64,000 nt of DNA from an uncultured Flavihumibacter sp. (GCA_902168105.1 CABHOY010000061.1:1-64000); one strand, 5' to 3'; shown: positions 15,194-25,017, counted from the stretch's first letter. The notes: generated by a model from the letters alone, not told the origin. Numbers and translations are program-made.

Positions 15194-15880
15194 ATGCAAA
15201 ACAACAGCAGGTTTATTGCCATTGAAGGACTGGATGGAGCGGGTAAATCTACCCAGATCGCTTTACTGACAGAATATTTCAATAAGCAGGGCATAGAAAC
15301 AAGGTTCGTACATTTTCCTATCGTACAGGAGGGCATATTCGGAGCATTGATAGCGAGGTTCCTGAGAGGAGAATTTGGAGATGTAAAGAGCGTACATCCG
15401 CAGTTGGTGGCGCTGTTATTTGCAGAAGACAGAAAAGCGTTTGCACACAATATCAGCGAATGGCTGGCCAGCGGATATGTAGTACTGGTAGATCGGTATG
15501 TACTATCCAATATCGCCTTCCAGTGCGCGAAGTTGCACACAGAAGAAGAGAAAAGAGAGTTGCGTGAATGGATCAATATGTTTGAATATGAGTACAACCG
15601 TATTCCTCAGCCTGATCTTTCTGTGTACCTCGATGTACCTTTCTCTCATACAGAGAAGGCATTGACAGAAAGACGTTCAGGAGAGGAAAGGAAATACCTG
15701 AACGGAAAGGAGGATATCCACGAAAAGGACTTCTCGTTACAGCTGGCGGTAAAACGTGAGTATGAAATATTAGCAGACACAGACCCATCTGTCACGAAGA
15801 TCATTTGTTATGACAGTGACCAGAAGATGAAGTCTATCGCCGACATCCATGCAACTATTATACATAACATCATAAAATAA
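15194..15880 (+). CDS. tmk: Thymidylate kinase
   Basis: A 228-residue dTMP kinase, which phosphorylates dTMP to dTDP in DNA precursor synthesis. Visible are the P-loop GLDGAGKST near residues 12-20, the DRY motif in VLVDRYVLSNIAFQ with the substrate-binding region, PDLSVYLDVP, and the LID segment around RRSGEERKYLNGKEDIHE. The frame opens with a TTG at 15185, but ATG 15194 is preferred. A TATCTTTA element at 15164-15171 may be the -7 box. The length is a little above the usual 205-215. map follows after 7 nt, so the two form an operon. Confidence 0.9.
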   Translation: MQNNSRFIAIEGLDGAGKSTQIALLTEYFNKQGIETRFVHFPIVQEGIFGALIARFLRGEFGDVKSVHPQLVALLFAEDRKAFAHNISEWLASGYVVLVDRYVLSNIAFQCAKLHTEEEKRELREWINMFEYEYNRIPQPDLSVYLDVPFSHTEKALTERRSGEERKYLNGKEDIHEKDFSLQLAVKREYEILADTDPSVTKIICYDSDQKMKSIADIHATIIHNIIK

Positions 15881-15887
15881 TTAGTTT

Positions 15888-16652
15888 ATGTCTATAACAT
15901 CCGATGCAGAGCTTTTAGGTATGCAGGCAGTGAGTGAAGCTGTTGGTATTACATTAAGAAAGATGAGGGAATATGCTAGTCCCGGTATGTCAGCGAAAGA
16001 GTTGGATGAATATGGAGGCCGGTTGCTGAATGAAATGGGTGCTAAGTCTGCACCAAAGTTGACCTACGGTTTTCCCGGCTGGACCTGTATCAGTCTGAAT
16101 AATGAAGTAGCACACGGCATCCCCACTGAAAACAAAATACTTAAAGACGGTGATCTGATCAACATAGATGTATCTGCAGAACTGAATGGTTTCTGGGGAG
16201 ACAACGGCGGTTCATTTGTGTTGGGAAACGATATCAACAATCATAAACCGTTGGTGGATGCTTCAAAGCTGATATTACAGAAAGCCATCAGGGAAATCAG
16301 AGGCGGAGTAAAGATCGCGGATATTGGCCATCTCATTGAAACAACAGCAAAGAAGATGGGCTATAGGGTCATCAAAAACCTGGTAGGCCATGGTGTAGGC
16401 AGAAGTCTGCATGAAGAGCCTAAAGAGATCCCTAACTACTATGATCGTATGAACAAGAACCGTTTCCGGAAGAATAGTGTTGTGGCCATTGAAACGTTCA
16501 TTTCTACGAAAGCGTCTTACGCTTATGATATGGGAGACGGCTGGACGTTGGTAACCAGCGATGGCAGTTTTGTAGCACAGCATGAGCATACTATCATTGT
16601 AACAGACGGACAGCCGGTGATCCTGACGGCATCCAACCAGATATGGGAATAA
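15888..16652 (+). CDS. map: Type I methionine aminopeptidase
   Basis: A 254-residue MetAP-I, which removes the initiator methionine from nascent proteins. All five metal ligands are visible: first Asp in DGDLINIDVSAELNG, second Asp in GFWGDNGGSF, His in GHGVGRSLHEEP, Glu in VVAIETF and Glu in FVAQHEHTIIV; the substrate His is in NNEVAHGIP. It lies 7 nt after tmk and ends before a strong terminator. In Bacteroidota map is more often in the ribosomal protein operon, so this may be a second copy; that cannot be checked here. Confidence 0.9.
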   Translation: MSITSDAELLGMQAVSEAVGITLRKMREYASPGMSAKELDEYGGRLLNEMGAKSAPKLTYGFPGWTCISLNNEVAHGIPTENKILKDGDLINIDVSAELNGFWGDNGGSFVLGNDINNHKPLVDASKLILQKAIREIRGGVKIADIGHLIETTAKKMGYRVIKNLVGHGVGRSLHEEPKEIPNYYDRMNKNRFRKNSVVAIETFISTKASYAYDMGDGWTLVTSDGSFVAQHEHTIIVTDGQPVILTASNQIWE

Positions 16653-16673
16653 ATAGTTTTCTGAATAAAAAAA

Positions 16674-16710
16674 GAGAGGGCCTCGTTCTAAAACGAGGCC
16701 CTCTTCTTTA
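16674..16710 (+). terminator. Intrinsic terminator after map
   Basis: A 12-bp stem GAGGGCCTCGTT/AACGAGGCCCTC with a CTAA loop, flanked by A-rich and T-rich runs, so it can also serve the convergent SusD gene. Confidence 0.8.
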
Positions 16711-16728
16711 TTATGGCAAGATATGATT

Positions 16729-18294
16729 TTAAGATCCGTAACCGTCATTCTGAGGTCTCAGATTCGGGTTATTACGTATTTCCTGTATTGGCAATGGGAA
16801 CAGCAGGTGTTTTGCTTCCAGAGCCTTACCGGAGTTTTTGTTAACGTGTCCTTCAAAGTTATCGAAGCCATTATTGTCTTCGTTGTATACTTTTCTCAGA
16901 CGAACCATGTCAAACCAGGTGATACCTTCATAAGAGAACTCATGCCAGCGTTCGCGCCATACTGCTTCTTCGAATGTTGTCTTTGTAAGACCAGATAAAA
17001 TGGGAAGGTTAGCCCTTGTGCGTACGCGGTTCAGCGCATCGTAAGCAGCAGTATTAGGATTATCATCTGCCTGATTCTGTGCTTCTGCATAGATCAGCAG
17101 TGTTTCGGCGAAGCGGATATTCATGATGTTCAGGTTACTTCTACCAGTACCAGCAGTACCTGGTTTACCATGAGCAGCTACGTCGAAATGTTTGAAGATG
17201 TATGGTCTGTCCAATGTGAACGGATCGCCTTTGCCATCTACAAAATACGAAGTAAAGAAGAACTGCCTGTCGTCTGTACGCTTATCTGTTGGCTCAAACT
17301 TTTTATATGAGTTATAGAAAGACGAGGTGGGTATAGAGCTACCCACACCACTACCCATAGCAGAGATATTCTTTGCCAGGGAGTTGTTTGGCAGCATCAG
17401 TGACTGCATCGGGTTTTGCTCGATATCGGCAAGGTATTGCACCTGGAACAGATGTTCCACCTTGTTGTTGGTATTTACATCGTGCAACTGATCGTAGGTA
17501 CCCAGAGCAATTCCACTTGCAGCGCCCGCGGCATAATCAATTACCTCTTTGGCTTTGTCTGCAGCCAGTTTGTAATATTCTTTTCCTTTGCTCAGCGGAT
17601 AACCAGCCATAGTCAGATATACTTTTGCCAGTTCCGTTTTGATAGCTGCGAGCCCTACCCTGCCGGATGCGTCTGTCCAGGGAAGACCTGATTCTTCCGC
17701 CATTTTCAGATCGGCGACGATCTGGTTATATACACTGTCTATGCTTGTACGCGTAGGATAAAAATCCGGAGATTCGGGTGTTTGTGGCTTCGTTATTAAA
17801 GGAGCACTACCCCACAGCCTTACAATATAAAAGTAAGACCATGCACGCATGAAAGCTGCTTCACCTAATGTTCTTTTCTTTTGTGCTTCATCCATAGGGT
17901 TGATGCCAGGGATCTTTTCAAGTGCGAGGTTCGCCTGTGCAATTACCCTATAGGCGCCAGTCCAGAATTGTCTTACATGGAGATTGTCTCCATCGTATAC
18001 AAGGCCCAGCAGGTTATTCAGATCGGAGTTCTGAGACGTAGCTGTGGCGGCAGTACCAGTAGGCGCATCCAGCATCTGGAAGTTGGCGGAAAATATACCG
18101 GCGCCGCTACCGATGAAACGGGCGCGTGCGTAAGCAGCATATACCGCTGCATCAGCATGTTCCGGTATAGTGTAATAACTGTCGGGCGACAGGTTGGAAG
18201 GGTCCTGTTCGTCCAGGAAGTTGGAGCAACCGGTCATAAACAGGCTGCTTCCAATCAATATGCTAAGCGCGGATTTTTTAATGTAGTTCTTCAT
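16729..18294 (-). CDS. SusD/RagB family outer-membrane nutrient-binding lipoprotein
   Basis: A 521-residue lipoprotein; the signal ends in FMTGCSNFLDEQDP, with the lipidated cysteine followed by the usual SusD start. Family landmarks are TPR-like N-terminal helices, GEAAFMRAWSYFYIVRLWG and the C-terminal ITWFDMVRLRK plus LLFPLPIQEIRNNPNLRPQN. SusD forms the lid on the SusC barrel at the cell surface and captures oligosaccharides or peptides. It follows the SusC gene by 34 nt on the same strand. ATG 18294 is preferred over 18300 because it gives a clean signal peptide. No glycoside hydrolase or peptidase is adjacent, so the substrate is unknown. Confidence 0.93.
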   Translation of the reverse strand: MKNYIKKSALSILIGSSLFMTGCSNFLDEQDPSNLSPDSYYTIPEHADAAVYAAYARARFIGSGAGIFSANFQMLDAPTGTAATATSQNSDLNNLLGLVYDGDNLHVRQFWTGAYRVIAQANLALEKIPGINPMDEAQKKRTLGEAAFMRAWSYFYIVRLWGSAPLITKPQTPESPDFYPTRTSIDSVYNQIVADLKMAEESGLPWTDASGRVGLAAIKTELAKVYLTMAGYPLSKGKEYYKLAADKAKEVIDYAAGAASGIALGTYDQLHDVNTNNKVEHLFQVQYLADIEQNPMQSLMLPNNSLAKNISAMGSGVGSSIPTSSFYNSYKKFEPTDKRTDDRQFFFTSYFVDGKGDPFTLDRPYIFKHFDVAAHGKPGTAGTGRSNLNIMNIRFAETLLIYAEAQNQADDNPNTAAYDALNRVRTRANLPILSGLTKTTFEEAVWRERWHEFSYEGITWFDMVRLRKVYNEDNNGFDNFEGHVNKNSGKALEAKHLLFPLPIQEIRNNPNLRPQNDGYGS

Positions 18295-18328
18295 GAGCAT
18301 CTCTTTTTCTGATGAATGTTAAGTTTGA

Positions 18329-21300
18329 TTAGAAAGCAACGTTTGCACCAAGCTGGAACGTAGTTGGCTTCGGATAATCAAAGAATGTTTGGCCCTGTGC
18401 AAATGGCTGTGGGTAAGTGCTTACCTCAGGATCGTTACCAGTGAACTTAGTAACAAGGAAGAAGTTCTGTACGGAAGCATATACTCTCAGTTTGCTGAGA
18501 TGCAGGCGTTTCAGTTTTTCTGCAGAGAAGTTGTAACCGAGTGCCAGGTTCTTACCACGGAGGAAGGAACCATCTTCTACCCAACGGGTGTCTACGTTTG
18601 TAACGTAACCAGCATCAGGATGACGTGGAGCTGCTATATCAGTATTCTGATGATCTGGTGTCCAGTAGTTCAACACTGAACTGAAGCTGTTAGCCAGACC
18701 AGTACGGTCTTCACCGGAGTGGTGAGTCATGTTCAGTACATCGTTACCATAAACGAACTGCAATTCAAGCGTCAGGTCAATGTTTTTGTACTTGAAGGTG
18801 TTGAAGAAACCGCCCCATCCATCAGGGTTACCATTACCAATGATCTGACGGTCAGCATCAGTGATGGCATGATCGCCGTTTTTATCAAGATATTTGATAT
18901 CACCTGGGAGGATTGGTTTACCACCACGGTAGTCTTTAAACAGCGCCGCTTCAGCAGCATCTTTTGTAGACCAGGTACCTTCGCGTACAAGACCCCAGAA
19001 TGACCCTACTGATTCACCTACACGGATGATGTTTGTCTGGTTGGTGAAGTTAGGACCACCTACGCCGTAGATATCGGCAGGAGTTGCTAACGCCAGTACT
19101 TTATTCTTGTTGAAAGAGATGTTGAAAGTTGTTGACCAGGAGAAGTTCTTAGTCTCGATATTCACTGTGTTTATACCGATTTCCAGACCCTTGTTTTCCA
19201 GCGCACCGATGTTTTTGCTGATAATGGTGTAACCACTGGTAGTTGGTACAGGAGCGTCCAACAACATATCTGTGGTTTTCCTGTAATAAACGTCGGCTTC
19301 CAGGGAGATCCTGTTCTTTATCAGGCCTAATTCTACACCAAAATCATACTGAGCAGTTTTTTCCCATTTCAGGTCCGGATTAGGTAGCCTGCTGGTACCT
19401 ACACCCTGTACTTTCTGGCCATTCAGCGGGAAAGCGTAATCATTACTTGCTGTCAATAAGGACAGAGAGCTATAAGGCGGTATTTCAGAGTTACCTGTCA
19501 GACCGAAACTCGTACGCAGTTTTAATGTAGAGATGGTCGGATTGTTTTTCAGGAATGGTTCTTCAGATGCACGCCATGCCAACGCTGCGGAAGGGAAGAA
19601 TGCATATTTGTTATTAGGACCGAACTTGGAAGATCCATCCACACGACCAGTGAAGGTAACGAGGTACTTATCTTTAAAGCCATAGTTTACACGACCAAAG
19701 TAAGAGTTGAATGCAAAACCGAGTTTACGAGAGCCTGCACCGGATGAAGGGATCAGACCACCGGAACCGATACTGTTGGTTTCCAGGTAATCGGTAGAGA
19801 AGTTCTCGCCACGTACGTTGAAACCATAGAAGTTATCTTCCTGCCAACCCACACCCGCTAACGCGTTAATGGAGTGTACTTTGTTGAAACGTTTGTTATA
19901 GGTCAGGTAGTTTTCAAAAGACCAGTATGTTTCCCTGTCGTTAGCCACGATCGCGATACCTTTCTGGGTAGCGGAAATGTCTATCAGGTTACGTCCGTTC
20001 CATTCGTTACGACCGCGGGTCACTACGTTAGCACCCACCACACTGCGGAATTCCAGACCTTTAGCCAGGGTAATGGTAGCATACGCGTTACCCAGTACGT
20101 TCTGTGTCTGAAGGATATATTTACGGTCAGTCAGGATGTGTACAGGATTTGAACCACCTTCTGCACCAGGATAAAGTTTGTTGTTAGAGAAAGTACCATT
20201 TGGCATTGTAACCGGTAGGAAAGGCAGCGCCTCAGTGATCATACGTACTGAGTTCAGACCACCGGTACCGATATCTACCAGGTTTTCATTCTGGCTGGTG
20301 TAACCTAATGATCCACCTACTTTCAGCCATGATTTCATCTGGCTATCGAAGGTGAAACGTGCAGAATATCTTTTCAGGTAAGAGTTAAGCAGCAAGCCTT
20401 CGTCATCCCTGTAACCCAGGAACAAGCCAAACTGGCTGTTTTCATCACCACCTGTAAAGCCTAACTGGTGGCTATGAGATACTTTATGTTGTACTGACTC
20501 TTTAAGCCAGTCTGTATCATATTTCGGATTGCCATTAGCATCAAACAGATCAGGATTAGTTCTCTTTAATTTCGGCTCTTTTGATACATAGTTACCCAGC
20601 GCCCATCCAGCCGGATCATAAATCTCTGCGTTTTTCCATGCCAGGTCTTCTACCTGCATGTACTCTTTTGCATTGAGCATGTGAACGCGGTTAGGTCCGA
20701 TGGTGTTGTAAGCCAGACCTACATCATACGTTACACGGCTACCGCTGGCATTACCTCTTTTGGTAGAAACCAGGATCACACCATTCGCACCTCTTGCTCC
20801 ATAGATCGCAGTAGAGGATGCGTCTTTCAGTACCTCTACCGATGCTATTTCATTCGGGTTTAAGAAGTCGATTGCGTTGCTGCTCTGTGTTTGTGAACCT
20901 ACCGGAATTACCACCCCGTCAATTACATACAACGGGTTGTTGGTAGTGTTGATAGAGCTGAAACCGCGGATACGTATGTTGGTTTGACCACCCGGACGAC
21001 CGGAGTTGGTATTTACCTGTACACCGGGGATCCTGCCTGCCAGCGCCTGGTTTACAGATGCTGCGGGCCTTTCTTCCAGCTGTGCGGTTTTAACAGATGC
21101 TACGGCGCCAGTCAGATCTGAACGTCTTGTGGTACCATAACCTACTACTACTACGTCCTGTAAAGATTTTACGTCAGAGGACATGCTGACGTTAATGTTG
21201 GAGGCGCCATTAACCACCTTCTCCTGGCTCAGATAGCCAATGAAAGAAAACACAAGCGTGCTGCCGGAAGCTACATCTATACTATAGGTACCGTCTGGTT

Positions 21301-21484
21301 TGGTTTGTGTTCCGCTACTTGAACCTTTAATTTGTACAGATACACCAGGGAGAGGGGAATTATCCCTGTTGTCAAGGACCCGGCCGGTAATTTTCCGGCT
21401 CTGTGAGAAACCGTGCAGCGTCATCAGCAATGCTAATGTTCCTTGCACAGCAATTCTCATGAAACGTGTGAATTTAGAACTCAT
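18329..21484 (-). CDS. SusC/RagA family TonB-linked outer-membrane transporter
   Basis: A 1051-residue TonB-dependent transporter. After the signal peptide (MRIAVQGTLALLMTLHGFSQ) comes a carboxypeptidase-D regulatory-like domain (ITGRVLDNRDNSPLPGVSVQIKG), the SusC-typical VVVGYGTTRRSDLTGAV TonB box and plug, plug sequence LAGRIPGVQVNTNSGRPGGQ, and a long beta-barrel ending in FQLGANVAF. No STN domain is present, so there is no sign of control by an anti-sigma factor. It is the first gene of a two-gene unit with SusD and imports a large nutrient into the periplasm using TonB energy. Confidence 0.94.
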   Translation of the reverse strand: MSSKFTRFMRIAVQGTLALLMTLHGFSQSRKITGRVLDNRDNSPLPGVSVQIKGSSSGTQTKPDGTYSIDVASGSTLVFSFIGYLSQEKVVNGASNINVSMSSDVKSLQDVVVVGYGTTRRSDLTGAVASVKTAQLEERPAASVNQALAGRIPGVQVNTNSGRPGGQTNIRIRGFSSINTTNNPLYVIDGVVIPVGSQTQSSNAIDFLNPNEIASVEVLKDASSTAIYGARGANGVILVSTKRGNASGSRVTYDVGLAYNTIGPNRVHMLNAKEYMQVEDLAWKNAEIYDPAGWALGNYVSKEPKLKRTNPDLFDANGNPKYDTDWLKESVQHKVSHSHQLGFTGGDENSQFGLFLGYRDDEGLLLNSYLKRYSARFTFDSQMKSWLKVGGSLGYTSQNENLVDIGTGGLNSVRMITEALPFLPVTMPNGTFSNNKLYPGAEGGSNPVHILTDRKYILQTQNVLGNAYATITLAKGLEFRSVVGANVVTRGRNEWNGRNLIDISATQKGIAIVANDRETYWSFENYLTYNKRFNKVHSINALAGVGWQEDNFYGFNVRGENFSTDYLETNSIGSGGLIPSSGAGSRKLGFAFNSYFGRVNYGFKDKYLVTFTGRVDGSSKFGPNNKYAFFPSAALAWRASEEPFLKNNPTISTLKLRTSFGLTGNSEIPPYSSLSLLTASNDYAFPLNGQKVQGVGTSRLPNPDLKWEKTAQYDFGVELGLIKNRISLEADVYYRKTTDMLLDAPVPTTSGYTIISKNIGALENKGLEIGINTVNIETKNFSWSTTFNISFNKNKVLALATPADIYGVGGPNFTNQTNIIRVGESVGSFWGLVREGTWSTKDAAEAALFKDYRGGKPILPGDIKYLDKNGDHAITDADRQIIGNGNPDGWGGFFNTFKYKNIDLTLELQFVYGNDVLNMTHHSGEDRTGLANSFSSVLNYWTPDHQNTDIAAPRHPDAGYVTNVDTRWVEDGSFLRGKNLALGYNFSAEKLKRLHLSKLRVYASVQNFFLVTKFTGNDPEVSTYPQPFAQGQTFFDYPKPTTFQLGANVAF

Positions 21485-21981
21485 ATTCTGGAGGTTTTAG
21501 ATAAAAGATTATAGGTCTGCAAGCATTCGATTGCAGTCACGACAACAAGTACAGTTCACTAATTGCATTACATCATTATTTTACGTGGCGCTGTAATGAA
21601 AAATAGAAAATAAATAAAATGCTGATTGTTTATCCTGTGGATAAGAAATAGCTACGAGTAAATAATTAATGACGAATGATTCAAATAACGTTATACGGAA
21701 TTATGTTTTAGTTCAATAGTTCTAGTTTTATAATATCGATTTCGGCTTTTTAAAATATAGTAACTCCGGATTAAAAGTATAATATTTTTTAAGTAAAGTA
21801 AAACGTTTTTGCAAAAAAGTTTTGGAAGGCGTAAATCTGCTATGGTGGGGACTAGTAGCGGTATTTCGAGGATTTCGGTTCAAAACTGAAAACTGATAGG
21901 ATATTGACCAAAACAGGAAAGTATTATTTTGGCATACTTTCCTGTTTGAGGTGCATTTTTTGATAAAATAGTATTTCTTTT
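21485..21981. other. 497-bp AT-rich gap upstream of SusC
   Basis: No gene is visible. The region contains the hairpin at 21911-21947 that ends the phytase-like gene, a small imperfect palindrome near 21873-21891 (TTTCGGTT..AAACTGAAA), and AT-rich sequence that must hold the SusC promoter on the minus strand. No convincing TAnnTTTG element was found there. Confidence 0.4.
21911..21947 (-). terminator. Hairpin terminator downstream of the phytase-like gene
   Basis: A 14-bp perfect stem, AAACAGGAAAGTAT and its complement, with a 9-nt loop, 34 nt beyond the stop codon of the minus-strand gene. T-rich sequence follows on both sides. Confidence 0.65.
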
Positions 21982-23112
21982 CTATTTGACTTCGAAAATA
22001 TAAAACTGAGTCTCTTCTCTTTGATCAAAATTATTATCAACCACAAAAATAAGCGTCTTGTGTCCATTTGGTAGATCAGGACCGAAAGTCATTCCCTCCA
22101 CATTGTCAACAAACGTATCCAGCCCATCAAAATTGAAGAGCAATGTCTTTCGCACGGGTGCTAATTGTTTCGCTCCCTGCAATGAATTAATGGTGGAAAT
22201 ATTTGTAGCATTTTGAAGATTAACCTTAAATACACGGATGGCGTTATTTTTTACACCCATTGAAAAGGAGCGCTCCATTACCAGCAACTGCGATTCAGAA
22301 AGCACAAGTATGTCAGAAATGCCGTTCACATGAAAGGCTGTATCCGGTATAGAGGCATGTGCAACAGGTTCCAGTTTATAAGCATACTGTGCTGCCGGTG
22401 TGCCACCAGGCATTCTATATTTAATAATACGCACATAAGCAGTCGTGTCTTTCAGGCCGGCCCGCGGACCGTCTTCATAGCGGGGCTCTTCCAGGCTCAT
22501 GAACATATGCCGGCCATCAGGCGTAAATCCAAGCCCTTCAAATACGCCATTGCGTCTTGGCCCGTTCTCAGTGGCATGCATATGGAATTGCTCCGGTAAA
22601 GGATAACTACTGATATAGCGCCCACTACTGTCAGTTTCAAATACCCCGGGGTCGTTAATAATATTGCCTTGTGAGGACAGTATCCGTTCCCCCTCACTGC
22701 TCCATACTAAATGGCCAGTATGAGGATTGTAACGCATAGCTTCAGGATCCGGCACGATGCTTTTTGTTGCTGGATATACATTTCCGTCAGGCATTCTTAA
22801 ATAGGTAACACCCGTGAACCGGACACTGTCTTTATCAAAGTTACCTACAGGTACCTGCGCGGTGTAAAACCTTGCCGGTTGTCTTTCTGATCGATCGTCA
22901 CAGATGAGGTAATACACCTTCCGGGCGCTGTCATAATCAATGCCTGAAAGTCCGCCAACGGTCGTGCCATTAAAAGGCATGTTGTATGGAACGATGTATT
23001 TATGTAGTAACGTCAGGGAGTTAATAACAGGAGTCGTTGTATCTTTAACATTAGTATTATGCATAGTGGCGCAACCACCTAACAATATACCAAGCAGCAT
23101 ATATCGTCTCAT
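21982..23112 (-). CDS. Phytase-like (esterase-like activity of phytase) lipoprotein
   Basis: A 376-residue exported lipoprotein: the signal MRRYMLLGILLGGCAT ends in the lipobox GGC. The body matches the phytase-like/esterase-like beta-propeller family: GLSGIDYDSARKVYYLICDDRS, DPEAMRYNPHTGHLVWSSEGE, NGVFEGLGFTPDGRHMFMSLEEP and a C-terminal VEGMTFGPDLPNGHKTLIFVVDNNF. Members are annotated as hydrolases acting on phosphate esters, but activity is rarely proven. It is a single-gene unit between SusC and the ferritin-like pair. Confidence 0.85.
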   Translation of the reverse strand: MRRYMLLGILLGGCATMHNTNVKDTTTPVINSLTLLHKYIVPYNMPFNGTTVGGLSGIDYDSARKVYYLICDDRSERQPARFYTAQVPVGNFDKDSVRFTGVTYLRMPDGNVYPATKSIVPDPEAMRYNPHTGHLVWSSEGERILSSQGNIINDPGVFETDSSGRYISSYPLPEQFHMHATENGPRRNGVFEGLGFTPDGRHMFMSLEEPRYEDGPRAGLKDTTAYVRIIKYRMPGGTPAAQYAYKLEPVAHASIPDTAFHVNGISDILVLSESQLLVMERSFSMGVKNNAIRVFKVNLQNATNISTINSLQGAKQLAPVRKTLLFNFDGLDTFVDNVEGMTFGPDLPNGHKTLIFVVDNNFDQREETQFYIFEVK

Positions 23113-23161
23113 AATTGAAGCATGGTTTTATGAGACACAAAAGTAGTAAATGAAAGCAAGT

Positions 23162-23189
23162 GACCCTCCCACCTGAAACGGGGAGGGTC
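23162..23189. terminator. Terminator hairpin between the phytase-like and ferritin-like genes
   Basis: A 9-bp GC-rich stem GACCCTCCC/GGGAGGGTC with a 10-nt loop, 60 nt downstream of the ferritin-like gene stop on the minus strand. Confidence 0.55.
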
Positions 23190-23250
23190 GCCTTGTATGA
23201 CACAACTTGCTTGTGGTTACACCACCACACGATCTGAGGCGATGAAAATA

Positions 23251-24075
23251 CTATGGTTTAATAAACATACCTGCTATAGCCAACACCTGTTCTTCAGTCA
23301 GAAATTCATCGAAAGCTTCTGTAGCATCTTCTTTTGATATGTCGGTCGCTATACCGGTGATCGTTATTGTGGCCTGGACATCATTATCTTCACCTGCGTA
23401 AACGGGTTGAATAGCAGGAACGTCATTATCAGCGTTTGTGATCCATGGCTTCAGCGCCGGTTGCAGCGCTCCGGGAAGGTTTCTGCGCATGTAACGTAAG
23501 TGTGCCGCATGACGGGCTTCAACAGAATGGATCCTTAAGGCAACAGTAAGCACATCCGGATTCTCCTGCAACACTGTCGCCTTGCCTTTATAAGCCCTTA
23601 CGCCCGTGTCTTCAAATGCCTGTGCTACGATCAGTAAAGTAGGATAGTCATTGAAAGGATCAAGTCCTATACCGCCGGAGAAATCAAAAGTGGGCTTGGC
23701 TACAGGCGTGCCTCCTGCCTCGGTGATGGCCGCTTTAAGAAGCGCCACATGGGCCGCTTCATGATTGGCAATAGTAGTAAATGCGCCCCGCGATGCATCG
23801 GTGGGAAACAATCCTGGCTTTGCAATAGCAGTTGTATAAAATTCAGATTCAAGATATTCCAGTTTCAACGCATAGTTAAGCACACCTAACACATCTGCCG
23901 GTGCGCGCCCGTAAGCCTTTTTGAATATACCACCGAGCGCCATGGGGATAGCTGATAATGCCAGTACACGTCCTATATTTCTGAATTGCTTCATGGCATC
24001 TCTTCGCGTATCAAGGCGCTGATATATTTCCGGATCTGTTTTTTCTATTACAGAAAAAATGTTTTGCAGATTCAT
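23251..24075 (-). CDS. Ferritin-like domain protein
   Basis: A 274-residue protein with a ferritin-like four-helix domain (about residues 55-200) of the type found in desiccation-related proteins: LNYALKLEYLESEFYTTAIA, TTIANHEAAHVALLKAAI with E and H, AQAFEDTGVRAYKG and VEARHAAHLRYMRR. A hydrophobic segment (VLALSAIPMALGGI) sits at about residues 33-46 and may act as a Tat-like or uncleaved anchor. The ORF is open to 24171, but those codons overlap the preceding gene, so MNLQNIFSVIEK is used. It is paralogous to and 37 nt downstream of the next gene. Confidence 0.87.
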   Translation of the reverse strand: MNLQNIFSVIEKTDPEIYQRLDTRRDAMKQFRNIGRVLALSAIPMALGGIFKKAYGRAPADVLGVLNYALKLEYLESEFYTTAIAKPGLFPTDASRGAFTTIANHEAAHVALLKAAITEAGGTPVAKPTFDFSGGIGLDPFNDYPTLLIVAQAFEDTGVRAYKGKATVLQENPDVLTVALRIHSVEARHAAHLRYMRRNLPGALQPALKPWITNADNDVPAIQPVYAGEDNDVQATITITGIATDISKEDATEAFDEFLTEEQVLAIAGMFIKP

Positions 24076-24112
24076 AGTGATCAGATTTAACGGTTGAAGA
24101 ATTAGTCTGCGG

Positions 24113-24811
24113 TTACTTCGGCAGCGTATTGATATTGATAGGTGTCTTGATATAGACACCTGCCGCAGCAAATACTTCCGTAGGTGATTTTACAAAATCA
24201 AGACCCTGTGCATCTGCATCCGACGCAAAAGTGCCATTACTGATAAGGTCCCTGATAAGCGCAGCATGCCGTGCTTCTACAGAAACTATCTTACCTGCTA
24301 ATACGAGATAGTCAGCCTTGTCGATGAATTGTCCGGCGCCATTGTAAGCCGCTACGCCCAGGTCTTCAAACGTTTTGGCGACAGCAAGCACCTTATCTCT
24401 GCTGGTGAAATCAATCGTTGAGAAATCTACAGCAAGGTCCTGTATAGCACTGCCTCCAAGCGCCTTGCGAAAGAATTCACGATGTGCAATTTCATGATTG
24501 CGTATATCAGTGAAGAAATCCCTTTCAACATCTGAAATACCTGCATAAGGTGTAGTTAGAACCTGTATATAAAATGCAGCCTCCAGTTGTTCCAGTGCGA
24601 ACGCATAGTTTAATACCGACGTATCGCCGTTACCAAAATTGACACCGGCGCCATCATCATCATCACTACTGCAGCCAGCCAGTGATCCGACGCCAAGTAT
24701 AGCAGTGCCCATACCTGCATATTTAAGAAAAGTACGGCGGTGCACGTTAGGCATGGCAATACCATTCTCCTGACCATTGCTGGTCACAGAGCGGGGTCTC
24801 CGTGTGAACAT
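24113..24811 (-). CDS. Tat-exported ferritin-like lipoprotein
   Basis: A 232-residue protein with a twin-arginine signal (NVHRRTFLKYAG near residues 22-33) whose hydrophobic part ends in a lipobox, GSLAGCSSDDDDG. The ferritin-like domain follows: LNYAFALEQLEAAFYIQVL, RNHEIAHREFFRKALGG, KTFEDLGVAAYNGAG, VEARHAALIRDLIS. It is the upstream member of a two-gene unit with a paralogue. Tat export suggests that the protein folds, possibly with a metal centre, before transport. MFTRRPRSVTSNG at 24811 is used; a start at the MPNVHRR methionine 19 codons later is also possible. Confidence 0.85.
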   Translation of the reverse strand: MFTRRPRSVTSNGQENGIAMPNVHRRTFLKYAGMGTAILGVGSLAGCSSDDDDGAGVNFGNGDTSVLNYAFALEQLEAAFYIQVLTTPYAGISDVERDFFTDIRNHEIAHREFFRKALGGSAIQDLAVDFSTIDFTSRDKVLAVAKTFEDLGVAAYNGAGQFIDKADYLVLAGKIVSVEARHAALIRDLISNGTFASDADAQGLDFVKSPTEVFAAAGVYIKTPININTLPK

Positions 24812-25017
24812 AAATTGAAATTTTGAGTGAATGAATTTTACGCCGACTGATATCAGTAGAAACAACGCGCTAGCTGGAAACACAAGTAGTACTTGGGATT
24901 ATCACTGGTGCTTCTGATAAGGATATACGGGGGTTACAACTATCTGGTTTTAAAAACGAAAATTAATAACTATTGTATAGCATGCTGTAAACTGTGCGGA
25001 GCTTAATAAAAAAAATA

